Origin: Seiridium cupressi
Lineage: Eukaryota > Ascomycota > Sordariomycetes > Amphisphaeriales > Sporocadaceae
Direction: 5' to 3'
NCBI GenBank assembly: GCA_036674765.1
Contig: JARVKI010000055.1
Span: forward strand, 186,001-250,000
Length of the DNA stretch: 64,000 nucleotides
Both the position numbers and the translations under genes were made by a program. Shown here piece by piece: positions 1-12,823 of this stretch (positions are counted from its first letter, which is position 1; each line of letters opens with the position of its first letter). The notes beneath the pieces are model-generated. The model saw only the letters and a program-made list of their open reading frames with translations, did not search any database and was not told the origin of the DNA.

Positions 1-1
1 G

Positions 2-103
2 AGGGAAGGCAAACACCTGAAGGTCAAGCCATTCGTTCCAGACTGGATGCGACAGAAACTGGCGCAGAATACCTCCCATTCTCAGCCAACCCAGCCGCAA
101 TGA
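2..103 (+). CDS. possible 3' end of a protein-coding gene cut by the window edge
   Basis: Frame 2 is open from the window edge to a TGA at 101-103. The roughly 33-residue tail is basic and then Gln/Pro/Ser-rich, starting REGKHLKVKPFVPDWM. The composition looks like a real protein terminus, but I do not recognise a family, and frame 1 is also open here. The rest of the gene lies to the left of the window. Confidence 0.3.
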   Translation, partial: REGKHLKVKPFVPDWMRQKLAQNTSHSQPTQPQ

Positions 104-1758
104 ACGATAAGATATCTTGTACAATGCCATATATTATTATCATAACAATGTATACTATGAAAAGATCGGCCCGACTCTACTTAGAGCTGATCTTATGATC
201 AATGCTAAGTCTCATAGGGCATTTCCAATGTACCTATGGCCGTCCCCCAGCTCTTGCTTTTGCGTCGTGGAATTTTTTGCAGATGGCGTGGTTGTTCTTT
301 TCATATGCCACCTATTGTTGGCTATCATGCTAGACTATAGATGACGAGTCTCGATCTTTGCCAGCAGCGTGGCTTTCGACATTCTGGAGTGGCTCATTGC
401 CCCCCACCTTGAAAGCTGGAATGGCTGAGGCTTGACGAAGCTGTGACCAGCGAGGCAAACGTCAATTCTATCTAAATATTCACATCGGTTCGCTCATCGA
501 CCATTGTTTTGCAACTCGAACTGTACGTATGGGTGAACCCCTATAGAGCCACGGCTTCTGGAAGACACTGCTCTGAGAGCATATCGCTGGGGGGAAAATG
601 TGCAGTCACTGGTTACATGTAAGCATAGATCAATCCATGTATATACATACATCAAACTACATTGTTCGTGTCGAATTCTGATAAGGCAGCTGCCTTATAC
701 TTTACTGAGTTACAAAGTATCTGCGTGATATCTATTCTGTCATTGGTGATGACTAACCTAGTGCTTTAGAACTGCCTGTAAAGTGTGGGATGAGTATGTT
801 CCAATAATCCTTAGTAACGGGCCCTCGGAAGGGATGAACAGAGTCGCCGCAACTTCCAGTGACGATTTGGTATCATATTGGACGAAAGGTTTCTTTTTAC
901 GTCCTTAATATCAACCGAAGCCGGAACTGAGGCATGCCATTTTGGATCTAGTATTAATTGATAAATAATAGGACGACAAATGGACTAGTCTTATATCACG
1001 ATCGAGCTTAATTCAATATTTAAGATGCCGGATTATTATTTTTGTAATTATACATGCTGCTAGAACTGGTCCAAGTGTGTTGGTCTTAGTTAAGGGCTCG
1101 AGCTGCCCGTCCTCTCTAATATTGATCAATGGCCTCGACTAAACAGCCCAAGGTGAGTCATCCCTCAGGGTACAAGACGTTCCAGTGACAATTACTTTAC
1201 TAGGCTACACATTACATAAGTTATCTTCGATTGTCCCATATTACTCCCATAACAACCCTTGAACACTCCAGGCGGATTTGGTTCCATTCCTACCGTTTTC
1301 TCATTCATTGAAAATCGTGGAATCCATTGATGGGTAGTGTGGCGAGCTATAGAGATAAAAGCATCTGAAATCCATCGTACCTTTGCTGCGTTAGGAGTGG
1401 CTACGCAAAACCAAAGCTGGAGAAATAGCCATGACTAACTCGCCGAAGGAAATCACAGTACTAGTTCAGATCATTTTACGAAACTTCTTCAGTAAAGATA
1501 CATAGCGAAGCCTCACGGCTTGGAACCGGCTGTATAGTTGGGTTCTTGGCAAGTTTCACCAACTCCGATCAAAATCCCCGCACCTCTTACCCCTGCCACC
1601 GGAATCCTGAAGCCTAAAATCCTATAAAACGCTGGAGCTAGGACTGATAAGAGACTTGGATTTTCGTTTACGTGGCCTAGTATTTTTATTCTACTCTGGA
1701 GACATACTAGATATCCGGAACTCCTAAATACCCCAATAATTGTGATCGATAGACGAAA
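104..1758. other. intergenic, no gene recognised
   Basis: AT-rich sequence with only short, unconvincing reading frames. I see no RNA gene, repeat array or transposon signature. Its right end is the presumed promoter of the peptidase-like gene starting at 1759. Confidence 0.5.
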
Positions 1759-2895
1759 ATGACCAAGGCTCACGACATCAATGTGCTTATCACGGGCATG
1801 GGTGTGGGTTATCGCTCATTTAAGCCAACATTATAACACTGACTCTTAGTTATAGCCGTACCCTAACGGTATTGGAGGGCATATCGACGTTAATACGTCC
1901 CATCTTATTACGACTCGTGGGCAATTTCCGAAGTTATCTTATGCCCTTTCTCGCCTGTTTGAGGAGTGACCGTTTCCTATTTAAGCGTTTCTGCTAGACT
2001 ACTGGTCATTTGTCAAGCCCATTCAAAGGAGAAATCGCTGACCTTGGGTATCGCAGTGCTTCCGCCGACTCTCGAGCCTAATACGGCACAGAATCCATTG
2101 TCTACACGCGTCAATATCATGACGCTACCTGACCCCGTCAAATCCGAGTATAAATATGTCCGCGACTTCTGCAAGGAGCTACACGACAAACACGCCGACG
2201 ATGTGGACCTATTTATTCACCTTGGAGAGGCCCGCGGCTGGGACTGGCTCACAATTGAGCGCGTAGCATATAAGCAGGGCAGTACGTGATCCCGAGTCTT
2301 CTATCCCTCCATGACCAACCATGAAAGAGGGAGAAACCATTTGGAATTTTTCATGTTTTCAAATGCATAAGCTGCAGCTTGGTAATGAGCAAATCATAGC
2401 TGGAGCAGGTCACTAATTCCACGTGCTGTAGTGAGTAGTACCTGGTGGCAGCCTGGGGAGAGAAAAGATTACTACACAATCCCAGACAATGCCGGCCTTA
2501 CGATTGATGATATTGGACCGTGTCCGTGGGATGGTGTCCCGATCGGCCTGCATAGTCAGCTGGATGTGGAAAAGATTGCTGACAGTGCGAGCGCGATATT
2601 GGAGAGTCTTGAAACCGCAACTCAGGATAGTGGCACGCCAATACAGATAAAACTACACAACGAAGGCGGGCCCTTCCTATGTGGGTTCATCAGCTACGAA
2701 AGCCTTGCGAACCGCTATGTTAGGCAGCTGAGGCCGAACGTGCTATTCTGTCATATGCCAGGCGAAGCTGATGCGAAAAGCCTGGCCCGCGCTGGGAACG
2801 GGATCCTGGCCATTGCTGTTTCGGCAGTAAACGAGGTCTTGCACCAGCGGAAGCAAGCTCCGGTATTCTTGAATAGCAATGGAAAGCTTGTGTGA
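1759..2895 (+). CDS. pyroglutamyl-peptidase I-like cysteine peptidase (family C15), four exons
   Basis: The exon model is 1759-1803, 1856-1916, 2057-2281 and 2432-2895, giving 264 residues with all phases consistent. Introns start GTGGGT, GTGGGC and GTACGT and end TAG, CAG and TAG. The N-terminus (INVLITGMG followed by PYP) matches the opening VLVTGFGPF strand of pyrrolidone carboxyl peptidases. C15 enzymes use Glu, Cys and His. The plausible equivalents are the Glu of IERVAYKQG (about residue 107), the Cys of GGPFLCGF (about residue 194) and the His of LFCHMPG. C15 enzymes remove N-terminal pyroglutamate from peptides, and a cytosolic location is inferred from the lack of a signal peptide. 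The C-terminal half (2432-2895) is very well supported. The two small N-terminal exons are inferred from phase and family fit. Fungal C15 homologues are diverged, so the substrate is uncertain. Confidence 0.72.
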
Positions 2896-5245
2896 GGAGA
2901 CTGGGAGCACTTGCAACTGTTATCCCGAGAGCTACCAGATTGGCGACACTCTTCATGTGTATATCCACCATTTCGAATATGAAAACGCTTGAAGGTTCTG
3001 TTAAGCAACTGAAAAGTGTAAGCGAAATTTCAGGTCGTTAAAAAAAAAAAAAAAAAAAAGAAAAGAAAGTAGGTCTTCGTCTGAATTGAACGCAAAGAAA
3101 AGGGTGGGCAAGGCCAGTCTCTCTCTCTCTCTACTCCGGGGGCACCATTGCTGCAAGCTGTGGCAATCAAATGGAAGAGGAGTAGGTCTAAAGCCCGTTA
3201 AGCCAACATGCTCGTTGTTGGTTGGTAAACAATCGCTGCTATCTCTATTCAAATACTGCACATTCAAGCTGGTGTCTACGTCTACATGGTCGGAAGACTC
3301 AAAGACGTGGGGCTTTATAACAAATGACCCCAAAATATCTTTGGTGCTAGGGATACTCTGATCTTTGAACAATAAATAGTCTTCTTCAGCTAATTCGTAC
3401 TTGAGGACATGTGAAGCAACATATTTCATCTGGATAGCGGCTAAGCTTCACAATCGGCGTACTTAATTGGGTTGATATGATTCTTCTCAGCGTCCCATTA
3501 AAAAGCAGAGGGGACTTTCCTTTCCCACAAGAGGAAAAGACCCAACTTTCATTACGATATCTAAGAGTATCAGACCTTGTAGGGTCATCTCACGCCAGTA
3601 GGTCCCATCCAAGGATGATTTTGACACTGTTAGGGCTGGCTTCGAATTTTGCACCCGGCATCTTCTTTCACACCACATTATACACCACTTCGAATGTCGA
3701 TGGGGACGGCGGTAAAAACATTCATTATTCAAAAAAATCAGTGCTTACCCCACGTAGCAGGAAAACTAGCAAAGATAGGCGCGCCTATCGAACCCGATTA
3801 GTCAAACCAAACGCGTCAGTGTTTGGATCTTTGCTTGAAAGGCTCATACCCACCCCGGGCACGACAAACGATCGTCCATCTTTGGGGATACAGGGCTTCA
3901 TCCATAAGGAGAGATGTTCGAAGCACCATGTTGATCACGTACTCTTGTGGCCGCTAACTGTGGACCGACCCAGAGATGGCAAAATTTACTATTTCTGGCA
4001 TGTAAATAGCATTGTTATTCTATCAAGTCTCCAAAACGTTTTCAGACCAATCTAAAGAATCCCATGGCAACGTTCGTGACAACTGGTCATGTATGGGATA
4101 GCTTCCAAGAAAGGAACCATTGTACTAGCCAGATATGTATTCCTGATTGCGCCCAGCAGAATAGCCGTAGATTCAGAAACATCTTGGTACAGTTATTCTG
4201 TATTAATACCAAGTTTGTCTGCTCATCGGTTGAAGATCTCGTGCCAGGGTCGGTGACATCGGTAGCTTGGAAAGATTGTCTTGATCAAATCGCTTTGGCT
4301 GGTGCCGCCCATCATGATCCGCAACCATTCAACGTTTGCGGATCAGGGCATTTTGTTGCTTCCCCAGTTTGCTCTGTGTTATGTTCCTCATGACCAAAGG
4401 GCTGAGAAATCAAGCCGGGAGCGAGGAGGACTGCAATAGGACTCAATTTCGATACCACTTTCTCCATTTGCCCTCTGTAGGGAAATGAAAGTGAGTCTGC
4501 CCGGATGGTTGATATTACTCGATGGCTTCGGCTTCACTTGCGCAAGACGGGGATCCGCTGCAGTAGAACGACCAAAGCATTTTCGGTCCTCAATTTAGGT
4601 GTTAGAATTTGCTGGAAGAGTCAGATAAATCCCCCAGGCACATTGGTAAGATATAGGAGCAAACCAAGGATACATTCCCTCTGTGCTCTGACTATGGTCG
4701 ATAGTGCACATTCATTAAAACAGTCGCCTTCGACTGATGCCCCAGCAAGCATAGTGTGAACTATATTTTCCCATGTCCTTACGCCCTTAACATTGAGATA
4801 TTGGAGGCTGGTTAAGGCTGCCCTCTGAAGATATGCTCGTGAACGGCGATTCGAATGGCTGCATATTCCACGCTCACTTCACTAGCAATTAACGAAGTGA
4901 CTTGAGATCACAACGGTAAAATACGCTGGGTAATGTTTGATTTCAGCAACTACAGTAGAATCTAGTTGCGATCTGTGGGCAAGGGTAGAGACTTCATTAA
5001 CTCCCAGATCGGGTCCAACGATGAACCCGCATAACTCCAGCAACATGCACCCTGACCTCTGACACAAAAATCAAGTTCAATAATTGCCACTCAATTGGAA
5101 AGCCTTGTCAGAATTACGGCCACGATGACTCTCTGGGCCCCAAGTCGACCAACGACGCTTTGCACAAGCCACTATCGGCAAAAGGCTTTGACCAGTCCAA
5201 AGAGACCACGCCACGTAACGAACAGCACCCCGGCGAAGCGTCTTG
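2896..5245. other. intergenic, no gene recognised
   Basis: This stretch contains a poly-A run at about 3040-3060 followed by a CT microsatellite near 3118-3132. It also contains a 192-codon plus-strand frame at 3477-4055 and a shorter one at 4064-4393. Neither resembles a family I know, and neither shows splice structure linking it to other frames. The right end is the 3' flank of the minus-strand stress-protein gene. Confidence 0.45.
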
Positions 5246-7758
5246 TTACCGTTTCTCTGTTTTGGCACCGCCCTCTCCCTCATCAGACTCCTCGATTGAT
5301 TCTTCGCTTTGTTTTCGTTGCATCTCTTTCAAAACAGCACCTTCATTGGATTCCATCTTGTGTAGCCGCTCCTTCTTAAGGGCCTGCTCGCCAGTCGAGA
5401 CCTCGAAGTCCTCCTCATACTCAGACTCGGATTCGTCACCATTTGGGTCCGGCTCGGCAGGCAGTCTACCGGTTGCAGCCAATGCCACGGCTTCGGCGGT
5501 TGGTGGTTCCATGGCGGCAGACAGGGGCGACTTGTTGCTATGGCGAACAAGAGCATCGGTGTCTAGTGGCTTCAGGGTCGGGTCATACTTGGCGGGAAGA
5601 CCATTGGCAATGGCGACCCGATGAGCTTCCTCGGCAGCGCTGATATTGGGCTCTAGTTCGTATATACTGCTGCTCTCGCTGTCGGCTTCATGCTTCTGAC
5701 CAGGCAACATCTGGATGTAGCTCTGCCGCGCAGGATCTTGCGCTCGCTTAAGCCGCTTCTTTTCGCGCTTCTCAGTAGGACGCACGACAACCACGGGGAC
5801 CGGCGAGTACTGCAGGCAGTACTTCGAAAAAGAGCTTCTGTTGAAGAAGGCATTCGATACGCTGTCCAGGCTGCGCCCTTTTGTGCCGACTATCAGCATC
5901 GAGGGCTGGTATATCTTGATCTGTACTTGACATGTCAGCCTTCCACTTCACCAGTCTCACGGGGCTTGGATTATGTATGCTTACCAGGTGTTGAAAGGTG
6001 TTATGTAGTTTACCAACGGCATACTCAAGAACCAGGGAAATGGCAAGATTCTTCTTGTTCTTAGCTTGGATGTTGTCCATCAAAGCCTGTGCTGCCTCCT
6101 GATACGCAGTGTTGGTCAATCGCATTTGTGTCTCGATCACTCGTACACAGACAACCTCGTCACCGTCATCGACCAACTCGCTTAATAGCCATTGCAAAGC
6201 GTGATCCGAGTATGCGTTGTCGTCAACTCCCACCATAAAAGTGCGACTCCTTCTAGTTGACTGGTAACCATCATGCTTCGCGTTGAGAGTAAACGCAATT
6301 GGGTTGTAATCGGTCGACTCGCCCAAGGGGATGTTGTCGAATGCGACATGCGACTGAAACCTGTGGTCAGGGGACTCGGTCAGTGTTCTTGCCGCCATGA
6401 ATAAAAGTTTGGCACTGTCTGGCTCGGCCAGCAACGACGTGATAGGCGCACAAAAATTAATGGAGGGGGAAAGGGGTAGAAATGGTATGGTATGCCACAA
6501 GAGAGCTGGTCTCTGCGCGATTTTGGGGGGTTGAGATGAGTGAAGTCAAATCGCACGACGATGATGGACATCGGCAGCCCAGCCAGCCGCGCCATCATCC
6601 TCGAGCTACTGTATCTCGGTGGGCAGGGAATATCCCCTCGGGCCTCACTGTCTGCGCTGACTCAACACAGGTGGGGCTCTGGAGATGGCGGGGAAACAGC
6701 AGCGCTCCAGCCAAAACGACAGCTTTGTCGTCAGGGAGGTAACCCAGCTTGGCACAAGCAAGGTGCCCCAGCGCCGGACCATTCTGTGGCATTGAACCTC
6801 GTGCTGGGCCTTCTCATCGGATCCATTGGTAGTAGGGCCCGTCTCCAATGCAATCTAGAGAATAGACGCGCCTCAAGCACTGCGGTCCACTCACACTCAC
6901 TCTATGGGGCATGGCTAATGCCTGACTTGGCGAGTAGAGCAGAGCATGTGATGACCCCTCACGCGATCATCTCTGCAGAGAACTAGATGCGACAGCAGGT
7001 ACCCCGGGTTAATCTTGGAGGCTTTCCCATCTCCAGAACCTAAGCCGCAGCGGCCCGCGATGCATCTCTGGGGTAGCCTCCGGCCATGGGTGCCATCCCG
7101 CGTGGCCATTGCAATCCGACCACCTCGCTTGAGGATCACTGGGCAAAACAGAGCCTCAAAGGTGACTCCCGCATGGACCCCGTGAAACAAATCGTAGCGC
7201 GTAACCGTGAAGTGACGTAAAGGGAGGGCACGGGTCACCCGAAGAACTCTATTAAGAGAGAGAGAGAGAAAAAAAAAAAAAAAAAAAGGAATAAAAAATT
7301 CAATCAAGATTTTCCTGGACTCACCTGCGATGTGGTGGAGATGCAGCTCTTCTCCTAATGGCATCCAGCGGCTTTTTCTTCAATCCTTGCGGCAGCGACG
7401 GGTTGGACGGCTGTCGGAAGGTAACAGAAGAAATGGACATCTTCCTCGACGGTGGTTCGCTGTTACTGCCAGGACTAGGAGCAGTGTCACAAGGTGTGGT
7501 CGCGCTCGCATTGCTGTCGTTGTCAGGCTCGTCGCGTTTACCATCTCCTTCGAGGACCGGGAACTTATCACCCGGAGTGATTTCAATTATCTGAGCGCCA
7601 TTCTCGGTTCGAGCCGGCAGCTCTGAGATATTGTCGCTTGTAGCAGTTTCTTGCTTGTGCTCGTCGGGGAAATATTCATTCTGCTTGGGCGTAGGCTGCT
7701 GCGCCTTTGGCGAGATAGAGCTATCGGGCGTTTGCGGCAGGGTCTGATGATCGGCCAT
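5246..7758 (-). CDS. universal stress protein (UspA-domain) family protein, three exons
   Basis: Exons on the minus strand are 7758-7325, 6360-5985 and 5920-5246, giving 494 residues in consistent phase. Residues 1-145 are a low-complexity Ser/Pro/Thr/Asp-rich region ending in a basic segment (RKMSISSVTF, then KKPLDAIRRRAASPP) that is common in fungal homologues. The UspA fold spans roughly residues 165-310: RTFMVGVDDNAYSDHALQWL opens it, and IYQPSMLIVGTKGRS, with SKYCLQYSPVPVVVV, carries the nucleotide-loop and last strand. A long acidic, Ser-rich tail follows. Family members are cytosolic ATP- or AMP-binding stress proteins, and the specific role is unknown. Intron 2 (5984-5921, 64 nt) is ordinary. 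Intron 1 (7324-6361) is 964 nt, very long for this genome. An in-frame upstream extension to 7806 begins with TTG, so ATG 7758 is preferred as start. Confidence 0.85.
6361..7324 (-). other. 964-nt intron of the universal stress protein gene
   Basis: The donor is gcag|gtgagt ending the exon at 7325, and the acceptor is ccacag|gtttc starting the exon at 6360. The junction codon restores the family-like reading of a basic tail followed by FQSHVAFDNIP. The intron holds a GA/poly-A microsatellite at 7255-7287 and a Met codon just inside the acceptor side (MAARTL, in frame with exon 2), so a shorter isoform from an internal promoter is possible. Confidence 0.65.
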
Positions 7759-7806
7759 GGTAGGCGTTCCGTGTAATCCAGTGGTGTTTCCCGTTAAAAA
7801 AGACAA

Positions 7807-10800
7807 CCGCGGTACGAATGCTTAAAACCTGACTCACGTTGCCTCAGGGAGAGGGCGGAGGAGGCAGCTTCGTATCGTCCAACATCTGGTGTGAGGACGG
7901 GCCACTCAGAGCTCAGAGTTGAGCCGCAAGCTACCTGACGCGAGGTAGAATGAGTCGATACGAGCCTGTTGGAAGTAGGTTCGGTTCGTTCTGTTCGATC
8001 GTGTCGTTCTGCAACGTGAAGGGAGAATTGGCGCGGTCGCAAAAGTTCAAGTCGGCCGGGCGACGGTAGGAGGAGTGTCTGGTAAAAGTGGAAAATTGAT
8101 GTGGAGGGCTTGGTTGGTCTGAGTAGAATTTCTGCCTGTTAATGCTATATTGGATAGCAAAGCTCTGGGACCTGCAAGATGCCGGGAAACTGTAAAGTCG
8201 CGGTGAGAAGAATGTGATGTTCTCTTTTTCTTATCAAGACGGACGATCCAGTCAGATGCGTCGAGCCGGCCACGTTCCGGGCGTGGCAGCGCTTCCCAAG
8301 CTCAGGGCGCAGGAAGGCTCGATAGGATGGTTCGACGGCTGTTAAGGCAACAACTCAGGTACCAGGACGGCAACCTCCCCGGTATGGGAGACTATGTAGC
8401 TTGCAGCTCTGCGCAGCAAGCACGGAATTATGTGTATGTGCTTGGCAGCGGCACCCGGGTTTGAGCTCCAAGCTCCAAGAGGCGGATGGATCAGGAAGGC
8501 GCAAGGGCTGTGACACCACGTACGGGGGTGTGAAATGGTAGACGGCGGGCGTGGGCTGATGCGACAACAAGGTACCTCACTTCGCAGACTGCCTTCGGAA
8601 GAAGGAGCGAAGGGGGCGGGAGAAAGGTGCGAAGGGGCTCACATCTTGAATGAAATGGGCTTTAGGGGACCGAAGGGAAGTAAGAAGCCAGCCAAGAAAC
8701 TAAAAGCTGGCGGCAGATGGATGGGGCCCCCTTCGACCTGCTACTGACAGAGGCTGCATTTGAGTGAGGCAGGATATGTCCATCATGACCCAAGTTTGGT
8801 CTAGACCAACCGAAGATCTAAGATACGTACTTCCAGGGTTCAAATTTAAATGTCATCTTGTTCCCTTCCGCCTAAAACGGGCAGCGTACCGTACTCGTGG
8901 AAACATGGCTCTTTCACTTTCTGCCCAACCCGCGTCTCTGCTCACCCCTCTGGCTCCTCCGCTTACCCAGCACTGGCGCACGCATGGCCGAACAAGAATT
9001 CAATCGACAGAGCGCGGCCCGGGGGGAGTGTTTCGGTCCAACACCTAAGATTACCATACGGCGAGTCAAACGTGCATCGCGGAAACGACCCAAGAAATAC
9101 CCAAGACCGGGGAAGTGTGCTCCACGAGATTCAGCAGCACATTGAGCGACGACGGTCGGGGAGACGCATTTTTGGAGATCTTGGCGAGCTTGGCGACTGC
9201 TGCCAAGGTCATAAGACTGCGTCTCGTAGCCTGCCACCAGGGAGTTTCTTTGCGTGATGTGTAGCCGCGGACAGTGACAAAGCGCAATGCGACGCGAGCC
9301 CGGAGAGATCGATCCTTGCCTACCCGACCAGCGTGAGAATAGATGATGCCACCACAGCCACCCCTTAGTTGAGATGTCGCGATGCCAGCTTCTGGCGGCG
9401 TGGGATGTGAGTCGCGACACACGCGACGCACCGACGCTAAACGAGCTTAAGCCGGCCGTCGGCTTTTATGGATATGACGACACGGCTGTATCCGCGTCTG
9501 CCCCGCCATACCTCCAGCAAGCTCAGCATTGCAGGCCGCTGACAAGCTCGAGGTTGTGCCAGCCGTTATCTTCTAAGGCTGATCTTTCCGGCAGGTTCAA
9601 CAACATACCTATGCCGCCGTTTTCTGTTGCCGCTCTCCGTCATCCTGCCAGACAGTCCTTGCCGCTCAAGCGTCGCATTTGGTGGCTGCCAATGGTATGA
9701 CAGGAATGCACGGAGAGGGGTCCCTGGACCGTCATAGCCGGTCATGGTGGACATCGAGATGCCGTTTTCGAGAGCGCCAGTCCCGGCAGCGACTCGTCAC
9801 CTAAGTCTACATTCTACATATCCCTTGAATATGTTAGTTAAAGCCTCGTCGGGCTTCACCGAAGCCCGACATTGGCTATGCGAATCTCGAAGGAACACGT
9901 CTGTCTCAACGCCCTGATGTCATGGGGGCCCCCAGAAGTTCCAGCCTATCACGTAGAACTTCTTGCGCAAACGCATGTTGTCGTTCGCAGCAGTTGCAGA
10001 CTTAAAACCGTCCACATACAGCTTTGACATGTACAGGCAAGTGTCGAATACATACTTCATTACGGAGACTATTCTCAAACATCCCCTCTCTGAAACATCT
10101 GACTAGACTGGCGACATCGTGCGATATCTGTACACGGAGACCGCTGAGGAAGCAAAGGAGCCATGTGATTCGCCTTGTATCTACCTGACTAGAAGAAAAA
10201 GAAAGTAGCACCGCAAACGCTGCATATCGCGCCCATGAATTTTTTTTTATTTAAATTCTTTTTTTATTTAGTTTAAAAAAAATTTTTTTAAATTTTTTTT
10301 AAATTTTTTATATATATATATTTTTATATATATTTTTATATATATTTTTATATATATTTTTATATATATTTTTATATATATTTTTATTACCATGTCGCGC
10401 AGCATTCGTAGTACAAGCTTTTAGCACGCCGAGTAGGGAGGTCTTGGCACGCTGCAGCCTCCATGGTAGGATTTGTGACCACTCGAGCTTTATGAATTAC
10501 ATACTTCTCTCATGTCAATGATATCTCGTCCGGTGCGGTTGAGATATACCAGCATGGTTCGACAAACCAAGTGACGCCAAAACCTCCTCTCACGGTCTAC
10601 AATATTACAAGAAGCGACCTGTCATATCCATCCCTGACGTGCATTCATAAGCTTGGCTGTCGTGTCACCCCAGTTCATAAGCTATGCTAACGCCAGTATC
10701 GCAGAAGACTGCATCATAGTATCTATGGCTGAAAAGGCTGTCATTGCTTATCTGCAGTATCTTGGGACGAGTCGCCGAAGCCATATGGATGTATCAGATG

Positions 10801-11206
10801 CACAATAATAGCCCAAAAAAGGTTGCTACGATATCGTGTACAGAGCATTGAGAGTCAAGGTTCGGGACCGACAGAGAAAAGACGTGGTGGTCGAAGTGCT
10901 CATTATTATCATCTCTACGTTATCTGTAGAATCTATTTCTGGCTGCGACCGAAATCGTTGGGCGATTTTCGTGGCCAGTAATTTTTGCCGGATGACCCTC
11001 AGATCATCCAACCCTTTCAATTCCCCCCTGACGCCTTTGCAATGCAAACAGAAACAGAGGGACAGATGCCACTGCGTTCCCGTATCCCATTTATCCGTCG
11101 CTCCTGGACCGGATTGTCGCAATACTACGGTCACTGTCGGCTCTCTACTCGGCAGACGGTCTCTTTCCACCTCAAGTCATGAATCGGCATTCGCAGATCG
11201 GCTGTT
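7807..11206. other. intergenic, no gene recognised
   Basis: About 3.4 kb between the stress-protein promoter (left) and the 3' end of eIF3l (right). It has GC-rich stretches at 8200-9500 with overlapping short frames on both strands, none with family features. An extremely AT-rich block with a 12-bp tandem repeat lies at 10235-10386. Confidence 0.5.
10321..10380. repeat. perfect 12-bp AT minisatellite, five units
   Basis: Five exact tandem copies of TTTTTATATATA. They are preceded by about 80 bp of degenerate A/T-only sequence (10235-10320) containing inverted A- and T-runs. No coding potential. Confidence 0.95.
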
Positions 11207-12823
11207 TCAGTTGTACGTCCTCGACAAGTTGCGCAGATACCAGTCCACCAGCTTTCGTCCTACCTTCGCCTCAGATATGTGAATCAAGTCCTGCAGGTGT
11301 GCGTTAGTATTACTTGACACAAAAAGCTTGACTGTGACACATCAAAGCTTGAAATTCGGCTAAGGGGGTTTAATAAAGGAAGGGAAAAAAAAAAAAAAAA
11401 CCTACTCCTTGCAGGGCATAATCCAGGTCGCTGACATTGACCCATTCACCATCCAACAGGCCCTGGTCGGCCCACCGTAGCTGCTTGGTGCGCTGCTTGT
11501 TGACCAAAAGGTACGAGCGAAGCTCCTCCGGCTGCACGTCGAGGAAACCCGCCAGTTTTTTCAAATCCATAGTCGTATACAAGCGGAGGTATGATCGGAC
11601 AGTCGGGTTGAACATGTTGGTCTTGACCTCGTCCATGAAGATAGAAAGGTGATGGTCAATAGGATCGACATTGGCCTCAGGGTTCTCGAAATCCGGGGGA
11701 ACGGGAGAGATGAACTTGGGGCAGGCAGTCTTGAAGAGCTCCTCGAAGATAGGAAGCGACTCGGGACCGCCGCGCTGCAGCTTCAGGAGCTGGTCGCCGT
11801 ACTTCTCGCGAAGGGCAGTGTGGATGGTGTCATCGAGACGAGTGGGGTGGAACGCAACACAGATGGCGATCAAGGCGTACATCTGATCATTCTTCTTCGT
11901 GATCGAGTCGTACTGGGCATTCTTCTGAAAGTTCTTCGTCCGCGAGACGTACACGAGAATGTGGCTGAACATGCGAATAGCATCGGCATATCGGTGCATC
12001 ATCATGTAAGAGAAACCGACGTAATAGTAGGTCGTGAAGTGAGCCGCCATGACACGGGCGAACATTGCCTTCTTGTTCAACTCGATGTCGTCGAGTGTCT
12101 TGAGCGCGAGGCTGAAATCTCCGAGGAGACAGTGGACTCGCAGGAGACCAATGATGGAGAAGTATCCCAGCATTTTGTAGAGGTTCTTGTCACCGTACTC
12201 GCCGGCAACCGCCTTGGGATCCTCATTACGCTTCATGGCTGCCAGTTGCTCGACAATCTGCGAGCGCTGGATCAAAGAGTATAGCACGTTCAGCACGCTG
12301 TAGCAGCCCCATGTGTTCGGATTCTCCTTAAGAATCTGGCGCTCCTCCTCGTTGTCTCTGGGCTGGCGGGCGAGCCTCATCCTGTAGGACGAGAATGAGT
12401 TGAACTGGTAAATGAATTCATCGATGACGTCCCACGCCCAATAGTACTAATTTCACGTGTGTCAGCATATCTCCGTCTAGAAAGACTGAAATATTACGGG
12501 CCACTCACGGAGGGCGGCTCCAGGTCGACGGGGCCTTCGGAGTTCAGGATGAAGTGGAAAAGGTTGCAGTAGGAGTCGTAGCTCTGGAACTTGACCTCGA
12601 GCGGTGCCGAGAAGTCCAGCGGCTGTGCGGCAGCGACGAGTCTCGACTGAATATCGTCGGCCTGCTGGGCCATGTTCAAGGAGCTGACACGCTCCAGCTC
12701 CTCGCCCATGCCGTCCTCATATTGAACCTGCTCCTTGTAGTCGTTGACCAGGGCCTCCTCCTCGACATCGCTGTCGTCCTCCATGGACCGGATCGGTCGC
12801 TCGCCGTTCTGGAAGGCGCTCAT
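11207..12823 (-). CDS. eukaryotic translation initiation factor 3 subunit L
   Basis: Exons on the minus strand are 12823-12509, 12446-11406 and 11290-11207, giving 479 residues. The intron donors are GTGAGT and GTAGGT, and the second intron contains a poly-T tract. The protein matches eIF3l over its whole length: an acidic N-terminus (SMEDDSDVEEEALVNDYKEQ), the SYDSYCNLFHFILNSE block, a helical TPR-like central part (GCYSVLNVLYSLIQRSQIVE, KMLGYFSIIGLLRVHCLLGD), then a C-terminal PCI region (TMDLKKLAGFLDVQPEEL) and the conserved end HISEAKVGRKLVDWYLRNL. eIF3l is a cytosolic subunit of the eIF3 complex that helps load the 40S ribosome. It is absent from budding yeast but present in filamentous fungi. 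ATG 12823 is chosen because the upstream in-frame extension lacks family similarity and a proper start. The gene diverges from EFL1, another translation-linked gene. Confidence 0.97.

Noticed and set aside
3477..4055. 192-codon plus-strand ORF
   Set aside because: No recognisable motif, odd composition and no splice partners. It may be chance in a 2.3-kb gap, so not called as a gene.
7759..7806. N-terminal extension of the universal stress protein
   Set aside because: The extension begins at TTG; the first ATG is at 7758 and is taken as the start.
11649..12284. 211-codon plus-strand ORF
   Set aside because: It lies exactly antisense to the eIF3l exon and is rich in Leu/Val/Glu, as expected from the mirror of a real coding strand.
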